Assembly (NCBI RefSeq): GCF_000270245.1
Contig: NC_015635.1
Location: 1,984,001-2,048,000, forward strand
Length of the DNA stretch: 64,000 nucleotides
Direction: 5' to 3'
Origin: Microlunatus phosphovorus NM-1
GTDB taxonomy: Bacteria; Actinomycetota; Actinomycetes; Propionibacteriales; Propionibacteriaceae
Part shown: piece by piece, positions 51,436 through 60,386 of the stretch
Layout of the letters: each line of letters opens with the position of its first letter
Position numbering within the stretch: the first letter of the stretch is position 1
Made by a program: the position numbers and the translations under genes
Notes under the pieces: model-generated
What the model was told of the DNA's origin: nothing
Seen by the model: the letters and a program-made list of their open reading frames with translations, nothing else
The model's database searches: none

Positions 51436-54240
51436 TCAGAGCTGACCGGCCCACGGTGCTCTGCCCCTATTCGCGACGCCGCGAAGCTCTTTGCGTGAAC
51501 TGACTCCGAGCTTCGCGAAGACCTTCCGCAGGTGCCACTCCACGGTGCGTGGGCTGATGAACAACTGCGTGCCGATCTCGGGGTTCGTGTCACCACGAAT
51601 CGCGAGCCGGACGATCTGCGATTCCTGCGCAGTCAGTTGCGCGTCGGTTCCTGATCGTTTTCGGACGGTCTCACCGGTGGCCAGCAACTCGCGTCTGGCG
51701 CGCGCCCCGAAGGCGTCCGCTCCGATGTCGGTGAAGGCGTCGTGGGCCAGTCGTAGCTGCGTTCGAGCGTCGACCCGGCGACCCTCGCGTCTCAGCCACT
51801 CGCCATACACGAGGTGAGCGCGGGCGAGCTCGGTACACAGCCGCGTACGGCTGAGCCGCTCGATCGCTTCGCGATATTTCGGTTCTGCCGGCTCACCCTC
51901 GGTGAGCATCGCCAGCGAACGCGCTTCGACTCCGCAGGCCCAGTCCGTGCGGCACCCCGCCGCGATCTCGGACAGGCGACCCATCGCGGCGTTCGCTCGG
52001 TCGGGGACACCGCCACGGGCAGCCGCTTCGATGAGCTCGGCTATCGCCCAGTTCGCAATTCCGAGTTCACTCGGGTGCTCGCTGCCGGACTCGGCTGCCA
52101 CCAGTGCGCGGTCGTAGCGGCCCAACGCGTTGTTGAGCACTGCCGTGGCCCAGCCGGTCGCTGTGAGCCATTGTCCCTCGCCTCGGGCGAGTGCCTCGGG
52201 AGTTGCCTGGTCGATGATCGAGGTAACCCGCTCCTCGAGTCCTCGCCAAGCCGCGACCGCCAGCGGCCCGTACGGCGGCTTGGAAATGGCTGTCGCTTCG
52301 CCGATCGCCTCACACTCGTCGGCGAACCCGGCGGCAGCCGATAGATCACCGGCGTAGACCTGGTATCCCGTGCCGAGCGTCAGCGCGGTGGGCAACACAC
52401 TGAGGGCCCCCTTGGCACGGGCAAGCGTGATCATGCGGGTGGAGAGATCTCCGACGCTTTCGTCGTCCCATAGGTCGATTGCGACCCGGCAGGCCAGGGG
52501 TAGCCATGAGAACGCGGTCTCGCTCGACACATCGGTGTCCCGGATGGCAGCCACCGCCCGCTGCAGCACCGGTGCGCCGGTGGCGTAGCCCTCGACGAGG
52601 ACCTTCGCCAGCCCTCCCAAGATCGGATCGAAGACGTTCGGCGATCGGAGGACGTCGGTAGCACTGCGCGCTGCTACCGCGACTTCGTGCAGCGCGGTTG
52701 GCTGACCGAGCCGACCCGCGACATGGGCAGCATAGAAGGCGTCCCGGTAGGTCTCCCGGGCGAGTTCGGGTTCGATCGACTCGAGACGCCGCGCGGCGGC
52801 GAGCAGTGGCGCACCCTGCCCGGGTTCAAGGCGGCTCGAGACCTGCGCCCGGACCAGCTCCGCCCGCGCCCGGGTCCGCTCGTCGGCCGGCGCCGCGTCG
52901 GCCATCGCCAGCAGGCGCAGAGCCCGTGCGGGCGCTCCCGCCCGAAACTTCGCTCGAGCAGCCTCGACCGCGCGCTCACCTCGCAGTCTCGGGTCGGGAG
53001 TGAGTTCTGCCGCGCGCTCTCGGAAGGCGGCAGCGGCGGCAATGCCACCTCGTGCCTGGGCTCGCTCGGCGGAGTGCGCGAGCTCGGCGGCCACGTCCTC
53101 GTCGAGACCAGGCGCAGCATGGGCGCGGTGCCAGGCTCGCCGCTCAGGATCTGTTGCCGGATCGGTGGCGTCCGCCAGGGCCCGATGGGCGGCTCTGCGT
53201 TCCTCCGGTTGAGCGGACCGGTAGGTCGTCGATCGGACCAGGGGATGGCTGAACCGAACCTGACCGCCGAAGTCCACCAATCCGGCTGACGACGCAGGCT
53301 CGGCGTCTTCGGGCGTCAGCCCCAGTCGCCTCGCAGCTCGCCAGATCAGTGCCGCGTCCTGACCCGGTTCGGCGGCCACAACCACCAGCAGGCGGCGCGT
53401 TGCCGCAGGCAATGCTGCGAGCCGACGCCGAAAGCTCTCCTCGACCCGACCGGACACGGCCCCGAGCCTGGACAGGCCGAACCCGCCGGCGACCTGATCC
53501 GGTGTCAGCCCACGCGTCAACTCCAACACTGCCAGCGGATTTCCTCGGGTCTCTGCGACGATCCGGTCTCGTACCCGTTCGTCCAGCGGCCCGGTTGCCA
53601 GCGAGGACAACAGGTTCTGGGCGTCGACATCAGACAACCCGCCGATCGCAAGGTGCGGGAGCCGGCCAAGGTCGGGGTCGTCGTCCGACGTGCGTTGAGC
53701 CAGCACGATGCCAACAGCCTCGGCGCCGAGCCGTCGGGCCACGAACCCCACGGTCTGCACCGAGGCACGGTCCAGCCACTGAACGTCATCGATCAGGCAG
53801 ATCACCGGCCGCTGCTCCGCCGCTTCGGAAAGCAGGCCGAGCACCGCCAACCCGACCAAGAAGCGGTCCGGGACATCGCCGGTGGTGACGCCCAAGGCCG
53901 TACGAAGGGCGTCGCGCTGCGGAGCAGGGACGCGATCGAGACCATCGAGCAACGGGATGCAAATCTGGTGAAGCCCCGCGTAAGCAAGCTCCATCTCCGA
54001 CTCCACACCCGCAACATCGATGACCAGGCACCCCGCGGCCGCCACCTTGAGGAAGTCGAGCAGGGCCGTCTTGCCGATACCGGGGTCGCCCTCCAGCACC
54101 AACGCCTGGCTGTGTCCATCACGGGCGACCGACACGAGTTCAGCGAGGTGCGCGCACTCGCGGCGCCGACCGATCAAGTCGTGGGTCGGGTCGGTGAACC
54201 TCTCAGCTCTGCCGGTCAGAGCGTGGTCACCGGCGCCCAT
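51436..54240 (-). CDS. LAL-type LuxR transcriptional regulator (AAA + HTH)
   Basis: 934 residues. The N-terminal ATPase has Walker A LEGDPGIGKTALLDF and Walker B VICLIDDVQWLDRAS, followed by a helical/TPR middle and a C-terminal LuxR helix-turn-helix (LTAQESQIVRLAIRGDTNPE, ISPRTVEWHLRKVFAKLGVS). This is the MalT/LAL class of large ATP-dependent regulators. The ATG at 54240 has GAGGGG about 8 bases upstream; the open frame to 54357 is non-coding. It probably controls nearby genes; the signal is unknown. Confidence 0.92.
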   Translation of the reverse strand: MGAGDHALTGRAERFTDPTHDLIGRRRECAHLAELVSVARDGHSQALVLEGDPGIGKTALLDFLKVAAAGCLVIDVAGVESEMELAYAGLHQICIPLLDGLDRVPAPQRDALRTALGVTTGDVPDRFLVGLAVLGLLSEAAEQRPVICLIDDVQWLDRASVQTVGFVARRLGAEAVGIVLAQRTSDDDPDLGRLPHLAIGGLSDVDAQNLLSSLATGPLDERVRDRIVAETRGNPLAVLELTRGLTPDQVAGGFGLSRLGAVSGRVEESFRRRLAALPAATRRLLVVVAAEPGQDAALIWRAARRLGLTPEDAEPASSAGLVDFGGQVRFSHPLVRSTTYRSAQPEERRAAHRALADATDPATDPERRAWHRAHAAPGLDEDVAAELAHSAERAQARGGIAAAAAFRERAAELTPDPRLRGERAVEAARAKFRAGAPARALRLLAMADAAPADERTRARAELVRAQVSSRLEPGQGAPLLAAARRLESIEPELARETYRDAFYAAHVAGRLGQPTALHEVAVAARSATDVLRSPNVFDPILGGLAKVLVEGYATGAPVLQRAVAAIRDTDVSSETAFSWLPLACRVAIDLWDDESVGDLSTRMITLARAKGALSVLPTALTLGTGYQVYAGDLSAAAGFADECEAIGEATAISKPPYGPLAVAAWRGLEERVTSIIDQATPEALARGEGQWLTATGWATAVLNNALGRYDRALVAAESGSEHPSELGIANWAIAELIEAAARGGVPDRANAAMGRLSEIAAGCRTDWACGVEARSLAMLTEGEPAEPKYREAIERLSRTRLCTELARAHLVYGEWLRREGRRVDARTQLRLAHDAFTDIGADAFGARARRELLATGETVRKRSGTDAQLTAQESQIVRLAIRGDTNPEIGTQLFISPRTVEWHLRKVFAKLGVSSRKELRGVANRGRAPWAGQL

Positions 54241-54764
54241 TGTCCGCCCCTCTGCCCAGCCGATGCGTCCAGAGTAGCCATCGCGGTACCCATACCCGAG
54301 ATGGTCACACTGGATGGGTGACTTCGCACCAGTGAGAGACCCTGGTCTTGCGTCCATGTTTCAGGGCCCCGACTGGGATCGCTTGACACACACCGCGGCA
54401 GTGTGAATCCGCGCCGGGCCACCACCGCCCACAACCCGTTCGTCAGTCCGATCCGGTCGGCCAACATGCGGGGGAGCACTGCGCCGGCGTGTCCGACACG
54501 CCCCTGCGTAGGTGCTGTGTCCGGCGTAGTGGCGGTGGTCGACGACCATCCCTACTTCCCGTGACGGACTGAGCCGTGGTCTGCGCAGGGGCGGCTACCT
54601 GGAGGTCGTAGGTGAGGCAAATACGGGCGAGAGGGTGGCTCGGTGCTTGGTTGCTGCACGGTCGTATCAGGCCGGTTTGTCGGGGGTCCGCTCAATGAGT
54701 CCCGAGGCTGAACCTCAGCCGGCGTAGGGCTCGCCGACATTGGGCATGCGACAAAGGAGATGTC
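54241..54764. other. Intergenic region
   Basis: About 520 bases between a LAL regulator (minus) and a small membrane-protein gene (plus). I see no supported gene; it should hold divergent promoters. Confidence 0.4.
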
Positions 54765-55001
54765 ATGCAGCCTTCCAGCGTACTTAACATGCTGCCGCCG
54801 TCAGCACGCCGGCTCATCTACATGGTGTACGGCCTGCTGTCACTGGCCAGCACCGCCGCGATGGCCGCGTTCACAGCCCTTCCCCAGTACGAGGTGCCGG
54901 CCTGGTTGGTCGCCGCCTTGGCCGTGCTGGGAGCATTGGCTGCCCCGGTTGGGGTCATCGCCGCGTCGAACACGGCGGTACCCGCTGACTCAGCGGCGTG
55001 A
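54765..55001 (+). CDS. Small two-helix membrane protein (phage-holin-like)
   Basis: 78 residues with two hydrophobic helices (LIYMVYGLLSLASTAAMAAF and WLVAALAVLGALAAPVGVIA) around a short loop, and a strong AAAGGAG site six bases before the ATG. The length and layout resemble small holin-like proteins of actinobacteriophages. No lysis genes are nearby, so it may be a stray prophage gene or an unrelated membrane peptide. Confidence 0.65.
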   Translation: MQPSSVLNMLPPSARRLIYMVYGLLSLASTAAMAAFTALPQYEVPAWLVAALAVLGALAAPVGVIAASNTAVPADSAA

Positions 55002-55234
55002 TCCCGCGTTCGGGGTCTTGCCGAGTCCTCGCCCTCGGCGCCGCGACGCCTACTGCGCCTCGACCGCCGGTGCGGTCGAGGGCGATGGTCGAGCTCGTCG
55101 CCTTGCTCAGCCACTGAGGCCCAACGCCCCCGACCGAGCAAGGGCGGCGAATGCCGGTGGGGCCGACCACCGTTTCGATGAGCACGAGGGGTACGCACCA
55201 CGACCGCCGCCGAAGTCGACGTAGTATCACCGTC

Positions 55235-58093
55235 GTGGGCGTGCCTGCGCGGTCACCGCGGCTGCGCGGACGCGGGACGCAGACGGAGGTCCTGCGCGGG
55301 GCTCTGGACCGGGTCGCCAGTGGCGGTCAGGCGATCATCCTGATCGAGGGCGAGGCCGGGATCGGCAAGACGCGCCTGCTCGAAGAGACGCTGGCCGATG
55401 CGGCTTCCCGTGGCATGCAGGTGGTCGCGGGATGCGCGGATGAACTGGATCAGGCACGTCCGTTCGGCCTGTTGGCAGGCGCATTCGGTTGCCACCAGGG
55501 TTGCGGGGATCCGCGTCGGGCCGCGATCGCGGGACTGTTGTCGGCTTCGGCCGGCCGCGCTGGTGAGGGACCGGTCACGGTGACCAGCGATCCAGGGTTG
55601 CAGTTCCGGGTGGTTGACGCCTTCGGTGATCTGCTGGAGGTGCTGGCCCTGTCCGGGCCTGTCGTGGTCGGCGCCGATGACCTGCAGTGGGCAGACCCGT
55701 CCAGTCTGGTGACGCTTGCCGCGATGGGCCGGCGCGTGGCCGACCTCCCGGTGGCGATCATCGGGTGTTTCCGGCCGGCTCCTCGCACCGCGGAACTGGA
55801 TGGCGCGGTCCACGCCCTGCAAGCGGCCGGCGCTCGGCACCTCACTTTGCCGCCGCTGCCCGCAGGGGCGGTCGGCGAACTGGTGTCGGAGATACTGTCC
55901 GCCGAGCCCGGGCCTGATCTGCTGACCGAGATCTCGGGGGCGGCGGGCAATCCGCTGTTCGTCACCGAACTGCTGGCCGCGCTGCAGCACGAGGGTGCCA
56001 TTCAGGTCTCGGAAGGTCGGGCCGAAGTAGCCGAGGCGACCTTGCCGCAGACGCTGCGACTGACGATCTTACGGCGGCTCAGCTTCCTGTCCGAGAACAC
56101 GCTGCAGGTGCTTCGGGCCGCATCGATACTGGGATCCGTCTTCTCCCTCACCGACCTGGCCCTCATCTCGGGACGTCCGGCCATCGGACTCGCCCCTGCG
56201 CTGATCGAGGCGGTCCGGTCCCGCGTCCTCGAGGACGATGGCGCACAACTGCGCTTCCGCCATGACCTGATCCGAGACAGCATCTACGAGGGTCTTCCGG
56301 CCAGCGTCCGCCGCGGGATGCACCGGGAGGTCGCAGTACGGTTGGCGCAGTCGGGAGCACCCGTTCTCCGGGTTGCCGAGCACTTCGCCCGCGGAGCGGA
56401 CGAGGGCGATGGCCAAGCCATCGAGTGGCTGATCAGGGCCGCACGAGAAGCGGCCCCGGGATCGCCGGCCGCCGCCGCCAGCCTGCTGGACCGGGTGATC
56501 ATGATCATGCAACCAGACGATCCACGCCGCGATCGGCTGCTGATCGAGTACGCCGGCAGCGTCATGCTGGTCGGGCGCGTCACAGACGCGGAGATGATCA
56601 GTCGCCAGCTGCTGGGCCGACGGCACGACCCGGCCGTCGAGGGTGCTGCCCGAATGTGTCTGGGACGGGCGCTGCTCGCCCAGGGCCGCCTCCGCGACGG
56701 GCTGGCCGAGATGGAACTGGTGGCGGAATCGCCGCTGGTCACCGAGGCTGAACGTGTCGCCGCTCGGGCGTTTGCAGGATTCGCCCGGCTATCGATAGGA
56801 GACCTGGACGGCGCGGCCACCGCGGCCGCGCAGGCATCCTCCGCCGCCCTGGCGGCAGACGACCCGTTCTCCGCCAGTATCGCCAGAACCACACTGGCCA
56901 TCGTCTCCGCGTCCCGCGGCCAACTCGATGACGCGCTGAACTCGGCCGAGGACGCGCTGCAGCGGGCCGAGGACAGTCTGGCCAGGCATGGACGCCAGTA
57001 CCCCGTCCAGGTCTCCTGCGGCTACATCCTGATCGAGTTGGACCGGCTTGAGGAGGCCAGGTCTACGCTGCAGGCGGGCCGGCGGCTCAATGAGGAGCGC
57101 GGCGCCCGCTGGCCGCTGCCCACCTTCGAGGTGATCCTCGGTTTGGAGCGCTTCCTCGCCGGCCAGTGGGATGACGCCCTGGCCGAGCTGGAATCCTGCC
57201 TGGCCCTCGCCGGGGAACTGGGCGAGGAGAACTACACCGTGAATCTCGCCAATGCCATCGTGGCGCTGATCAGCTTCCACCGCGACGACCTGAACCGGGC
57301 CGCTGCCGCGGAGCAGGCCGCCAACCAGGATCTCCAGAGGCGCGGCGCCCAATTCGCTCGTTGGGCGGTCTGGCCGCAAGCCTTGCTGCAGGAGGCTTCG
57401 GGCCAGACCGCCCAGGCGCTGGAGACCCTGATCACACCACTGCAGGAGAACGCGCGCTCGGGAATCGTCGCAGAGTATCCGGTCATGGGGCCCGATCTCG
57501 TCCGGTTGGCTGTGGCCGAGGGTGACATCGGCCTGGCCCGGCGGGTTGCTGCGGCAGTTGCCGACGTGTCGTCGCGCAACGACGTGGCTTGGTTGCGGGG
57601 TGCGGCACTGCGGTGCCAAGGGCTGGCGGACAACGATGCCGAGACACTGGCTGCCGCCGCCGACGCCTATGCCGCTGCAACCCGGCCGCTGGAGCTTGCG
57701 CTGGCGTCCGAGGACGCCGCGACCGCCTTCGTCAAGCAGGGAGATTCGGAGCGCGCGTTGCCGCTGCTCGATCGAGCGATCGCCATCTATGAGGGGATCG
57801 ACGCGGAGCGCGACCTTGCCCGGGCGAACGCGGTTCTGCGCCGTGCCGGTGTCCGGCGAGGCGTGCGGGGCCCCCGAAACCGCCCGCGGTTCGGCTGGCA
57901 GAGCCTGACGCCCACCGAACGGACGGTGGTCGTCCTGGTTGCCGATGGGCTGTCCAATCCGCAGATCGGGGAGCGGCTGTTCATCTCCCGACGGACCGTG
58001 CAGACTCACTTGGCGCACGTGTTCGCCAAGGTGGGCTTGTCCTCTCGTGCCCAGCTGGCCGCCCAAGTCGCTCGCCGGCGGGAGGCAGGCTAG
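55235..58093 (+). CDS. LAL-type LuxR transcriptional regulator (second)
   Basis: About 952 residues. It has Walker A IEGEAGIGKTRLLEE (near residue 40), Walker B VVGADDLQWADPSS, TPR-like repeats through the middle (QLDDALNSAEDALQRAEDSL, LDRLEEARSTLQAGRRLNEE) and a C-terminal LuxR HTH (LTPTERTVVVLVADGLSNPQ, ISRRTVQTHLAHVFAKVGLS). The GTG at 55235 is a reasonable start because the ATPase fold begins there; an ATG at 55151 would add 28 unstructured residues. It is followed by a membrane protein and a hydrolase. Confidence 0.92.
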   Translation: MGVPARSPRLRGRGTQTEVLRGALDRVASGGQAIILIEGEAGIGKTRLLEETLADAASRGMQVVAGCADELDQARPFGLLAGAFGCHQGCGDPRRAAIAGLLSASAGRAGEGPVTVTSDPGLQFRVVDAFGDLLEVLALSGPVVVGADDLQWADPSSLVTLAAMGRRVADLPVAIIGCFRPAPRTAELDGAVHALQAAGARHLTLPPLPAGAVGELVSEILSAEPGPDLLTEISGAAGNPLFVTELLAALQHEGAIQVSEGRAEVAEATLPQTLRLTILRRLSFLSENTLQVLRAASILGSVFSLTDLALISGRPAIGLAPALIEAVRSRVLEDDGAQLRFRHDLIRDSIYEGLPASVRRGMHREVAVRLAQSGAPVLRVAEHFARGADEGDGQAIEWLIRAAREAAPGSPAAAASLLDRVIMIMQPDDPRRDRLLIEYAGSVMLVGRVTDAEMISRQLLGRRHDPAVEGAARMCLGRALLAQGRLRDGLAEMELVAESPLVTEAERVAARAFAGFARLSIGDLDGAATAAAQASSAALAADDPFSASIARTTLAIVSASRGQLDDALNSAEDALQRAEDSLARHGRQYPVQVSCGYILIELDRLEEARSTLQAGRRLNEERGARWPLPTFEVILGLERFLAGQWDDALAELESCLALAGELGEENYTVNLANAIVALISFHRDDLNRAAAAEQAANQDLQRRGAQFARWAVWPQALLQEASGQTAQALETLITPLQENARSGIVAEYPVMGPDLVRLAVAEGDIGLARRVAAAVADVSSRNDVAWLRGAALRCQGLADNDAETLAAAADAYAAATRPLELALASEDAATAFVKQGDSERALPLLDRAIAIYEGIDAERDLARANAVLRRAGVRRGVRGPRNRPRFGWQSLTPTERTVVVLVADGLSNPQIGERLFISRRTVQTHLAHVFAKVGLSSRAQLAAQVARRREAG

Positions 58094-58172
58094 CCGTCGG
58101 CCGAGTCATTCCCAGTGCCGAATCGGCCATCTGGCGGATGTCCGCCGGCCGCCGCGATCGCACGCTGGAGCC

Positions 58173-58601
58173 GTGACCGATACACACTCTTCCAGTCCAG
58201 GGGCTGCCGTCGCGCACCGTACCGTCTTTCGCCCCGTACTCATGTTGCTCGCCGGGTTTCTCGTGGTCAGCGCCGTCATGGAGGCCGCGCTCATCGTGCT
58301 GTCCGCGACCAAATGGGCGATCGACAGCACGGTGTGGACCCGCTGCTCCCTCGTACTCGGAAGCTCGATCGTCCTGTTGCTGTTCGCCGTCCGCGCCGCA
58401 CGAGGCTCGCGCCGTTCCTGGTTACGGGTGCGGATCCTCACCCCTATCGTCGTTACCGCCGTCGTCGTGGTGGTCTCCATTCCCGGGTTCCTGCCGGACT
58501 GGGTACGGCTCGAGCAGGGCTTGTGCGGCGCACTTGTGCTCGGGGCGGCGATCCTCGTCAACCTCCCGAGAACCCGTGCCCACTTCCCAGGAACGGAGTA
58601 A
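58173..58601 (+). CDS. Small integral membrane protein
   Basis: 142 residues with four predicted helices (VLMLLAGFLVVSAVMEAALI, CSLVLGSSIVLLLFAV, ILTPIVVTAVVVVVSIPGFL, LCGALVLGAAILVNL). The GTG start at 58173 is inferred. There is no named family. It lies seven bases before the hydrolase gene and 79 bases after the regulator, so the three may form an operon. Confidence 0.75.
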   Translation: MTDTHSSSPGAAVAHRTVFRPVLMLLAGFLVVSAVMEAALIVLSATKWAIDSTVWTRCSLVLGSSIVLLLFAVRAARGSRRSWLRVRILTPIVVTAVVVVVSIPGFLPDWVRLEQGLCGALVLGAAILVNLPRTRAHFPGTE

Positions 58602-58608
58602 CACCACC

Positions 58609-59382
58609 ATGGATCTGACCTTCACCACAGAGACGTCATCGGACGGCGTCGTCGACCGCAGTTTCGCCATCGGCGAGATCCCCGGCGTCTTCTGGTCGCC
58701 GGAGCACGCAGCTCCCGGCGCGCCGCTTCTGCTCATGGGCCACGGAGGTGGCCTGCACAAGCGGTCACCGGGCCTGGTCGCGCTCGCCAGGCAAGCGGTC
58801 GTGCGCGACGGATTCCACGCGGCGGCGATCGACGCGCCTGGTCACGGCGATCGCCCTCGCTCACAGCAGGATCAACTGTGGGTCGACGCCATGTTGCTCG
58901 CCCGGGCGCAGAATGAGCCGCTCAGTCCGATCATTGCCCCGTTCAACACTTCGCTGGCCGAGCGTGCTGTGCCGGAGTGGCGGATAACGATCGACGCTTT
59001 GCAGTCGCTCCCCGAGATCGGCGCCGAAGCCCCGATCGGATACTCCGGCATGACGATTGCGAGTGCGATCGGAATCCCGCTTGCGGCGGCCGAACCACGC
59101 ATTCGTGCGGCGATCTTCGGTGGTGTGTTCGTCTACGAGGCTGTGCTGGAGGCGGCGCGCAGGGTTACGATCCCGATCGAGTTCCTGCTTCCGTGGGATG
59201 ACCCCGAGCTCGATCGCGAGTCTGGCTTGGTGCTGTTCGACGTGTTTGCCTCAGAGGAGAAGACGTTGCACGCATTTCCGGGATCACATTTCCACATGCC
59301 GACGGATCGGATCGATACCCGCTTCTTCCTGCGACAACTCGGCGTGCCGGAGCTCGCCGGTGTGGCGCCGGAGTGTGCGTAG
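58609..59382 (+). CDS. Alpha/beta hydrolase
   Basis: 257 residues: LLLMGHGGGLHKRSPGLVAL is the oxyanion region, AAIDAPGHGDRP follows, and APIGYSGMTIASAIG is the nucleophile elbow (Ser in GYSG). FLLPWDDPELDRESG gives the Asp and HAFPGSHFHMP the His. These serine-hydrolase dienelactone/esterase-like features suggest ester hydrolysis of an unknown substrate. The ATG at 58609 follows the membrane-protein stop by seven bases. Confidence 0.86.
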   Translation: MDLTFTTETSSDGVVDRSFAIGEIPGVFWSPEHAAPGAPLLLMGHGGGLHKRSPGLVALARQAVVRDGFHAAAIDAPGHGDRPRSQQDQLWVDAMLLARAQNEPLSPIIAPFNTSLAERAVPEWRITIDALQSLPEIGAEAPIGYSGMTIASAIGIPLAAAEPRIRAAIFGGVFVYEAVLEAARRVTIPIEFLLPWDDPELDRESGLVLFDVFASEEKTLHAFPGSHFHMPTDRIDTRFFLRQLGVPELAGVAPECA

Positions 59383-59709
59383 CCCTGGTGCCAGCACTCG
59401 CTCTCACCGAGCGACCTGATGTGACCGCGCTGGCCATCACGCCGCAGCCGGTCCGCTATGTCGGCGCCTATCTACCATCACCGCCTCGACGCAATCGGAC
59501 CGCCGACGCCCTTCTCGAGGCTCTTCGTGGTCAACGAGCAGGCCGAGATCCCAGGGACCAGACGCGCCAGACCGCTCGCCAGACCACCGGTGGCACCGAG
59601 AAGAGCAGGAAGCGATGAGCGTAATCACGACGACTTCGGCGGAACCCTCGGCATCCACATTGCCGCGTGTTAGGTCACGATCACAGAAGAATCCCGGAGA
59701 GGCGGCCAT
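59383..59709. other. Gap without a supported gene
   Basis: Several overlapping open frames, none with a convincing start or motif. One frame (59458-59673) reads FSRLFVVNEQAEIPGT and could be a fragment of a lost gene. Confidence 0.35.
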
Positions 59710-60225
59710 ATGACCTCCGCACCCACGATCGACCGAAGGACGGTGACCGTCGAGAGACTGGTCCGCGCGCCCGCGTCGATCCTCTTCGTCATCCTGCGCG
59801 ATCCAGCGACGCACCTGGAAATCGATGGCTCCGGCATGCTCCGCGGCGAACCAGATGGTCCCAGCCAGCTCGGTCCGGGCGATCGGTTCACCATGTCGAT
59901 GTCGCAGCTGGGCATGGCCTACCGCAGCCAGAGCACGGTGGTCGAGTACGCGCCCGACCGGCTCATCGCCTGGGAGACGATCGGGCTCCTCCGCGGCCGC
60001 AAGGTCGTCGGCGGTCAGTGGTGGCGCTACGAACTCGTCCCCGATTCCGACGGCACACTGGTCCGGCACAGCTACATCTGGGGCCGGGCCTCACTGCCCC
60101 TGCTGACGATCTGGCTCCCTGGCTATCCGCGGCGGATGAGGCGTTCCATGCCCCGCAGCCTGGACCGGCTCGCCGAACTCGCTGAGTCTCGACCGGCACA
60201 CGAGGACCCGGACGAGTGTGGCTGA
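59710..60225 (+). CDS. SRPBCC-family (START-like) protein
   Basis: 171 residues: TVTVERLVRAPASILFVILR, HLEIDGSGMLRG, FTMSMSQLGMAYRSQSTVVE, RLIAWETIG and the C-terminal helix MRRSMPRSLDRLAELAESR fit the polyketide-cyclase/dehydrase-like SRPBCC fold. GGAGAGG lies upstream of the ATG. Ligand unknown; not closely similar to the SRPBCC protein at 50350. Confidence 0.83.
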   Translation: MTSAPTIDRRTVTVERLVRAPASILFVILRDPATHLEIDGSGMLRGEPDGPSQLGPGDRFTMSMSQLGMAYRSQSTVVEYAPDRLIAWETIGLLRGRKVVGGQWWRYELVPDSDGTLVRHSYIWGRASLPLLTIWLPGYPRRMRRSMPRSLDRLAELAESRPAHEDPDECG

Positions 60226-60386
60226 GGACCACTGCGTCGGGCTGCGGGACGAGACGACTACCACTGCTCCGGGAGAGTTGTGGCGGCCGGTCGCTTGCTG
60301 CACGAGCGGAAACCGCGCCAGGACGCGGACTCCTGGTCCGTTGAACTGCGGTGGGAAGTGACCTGCCGGATTGCGATGATGAGCGG

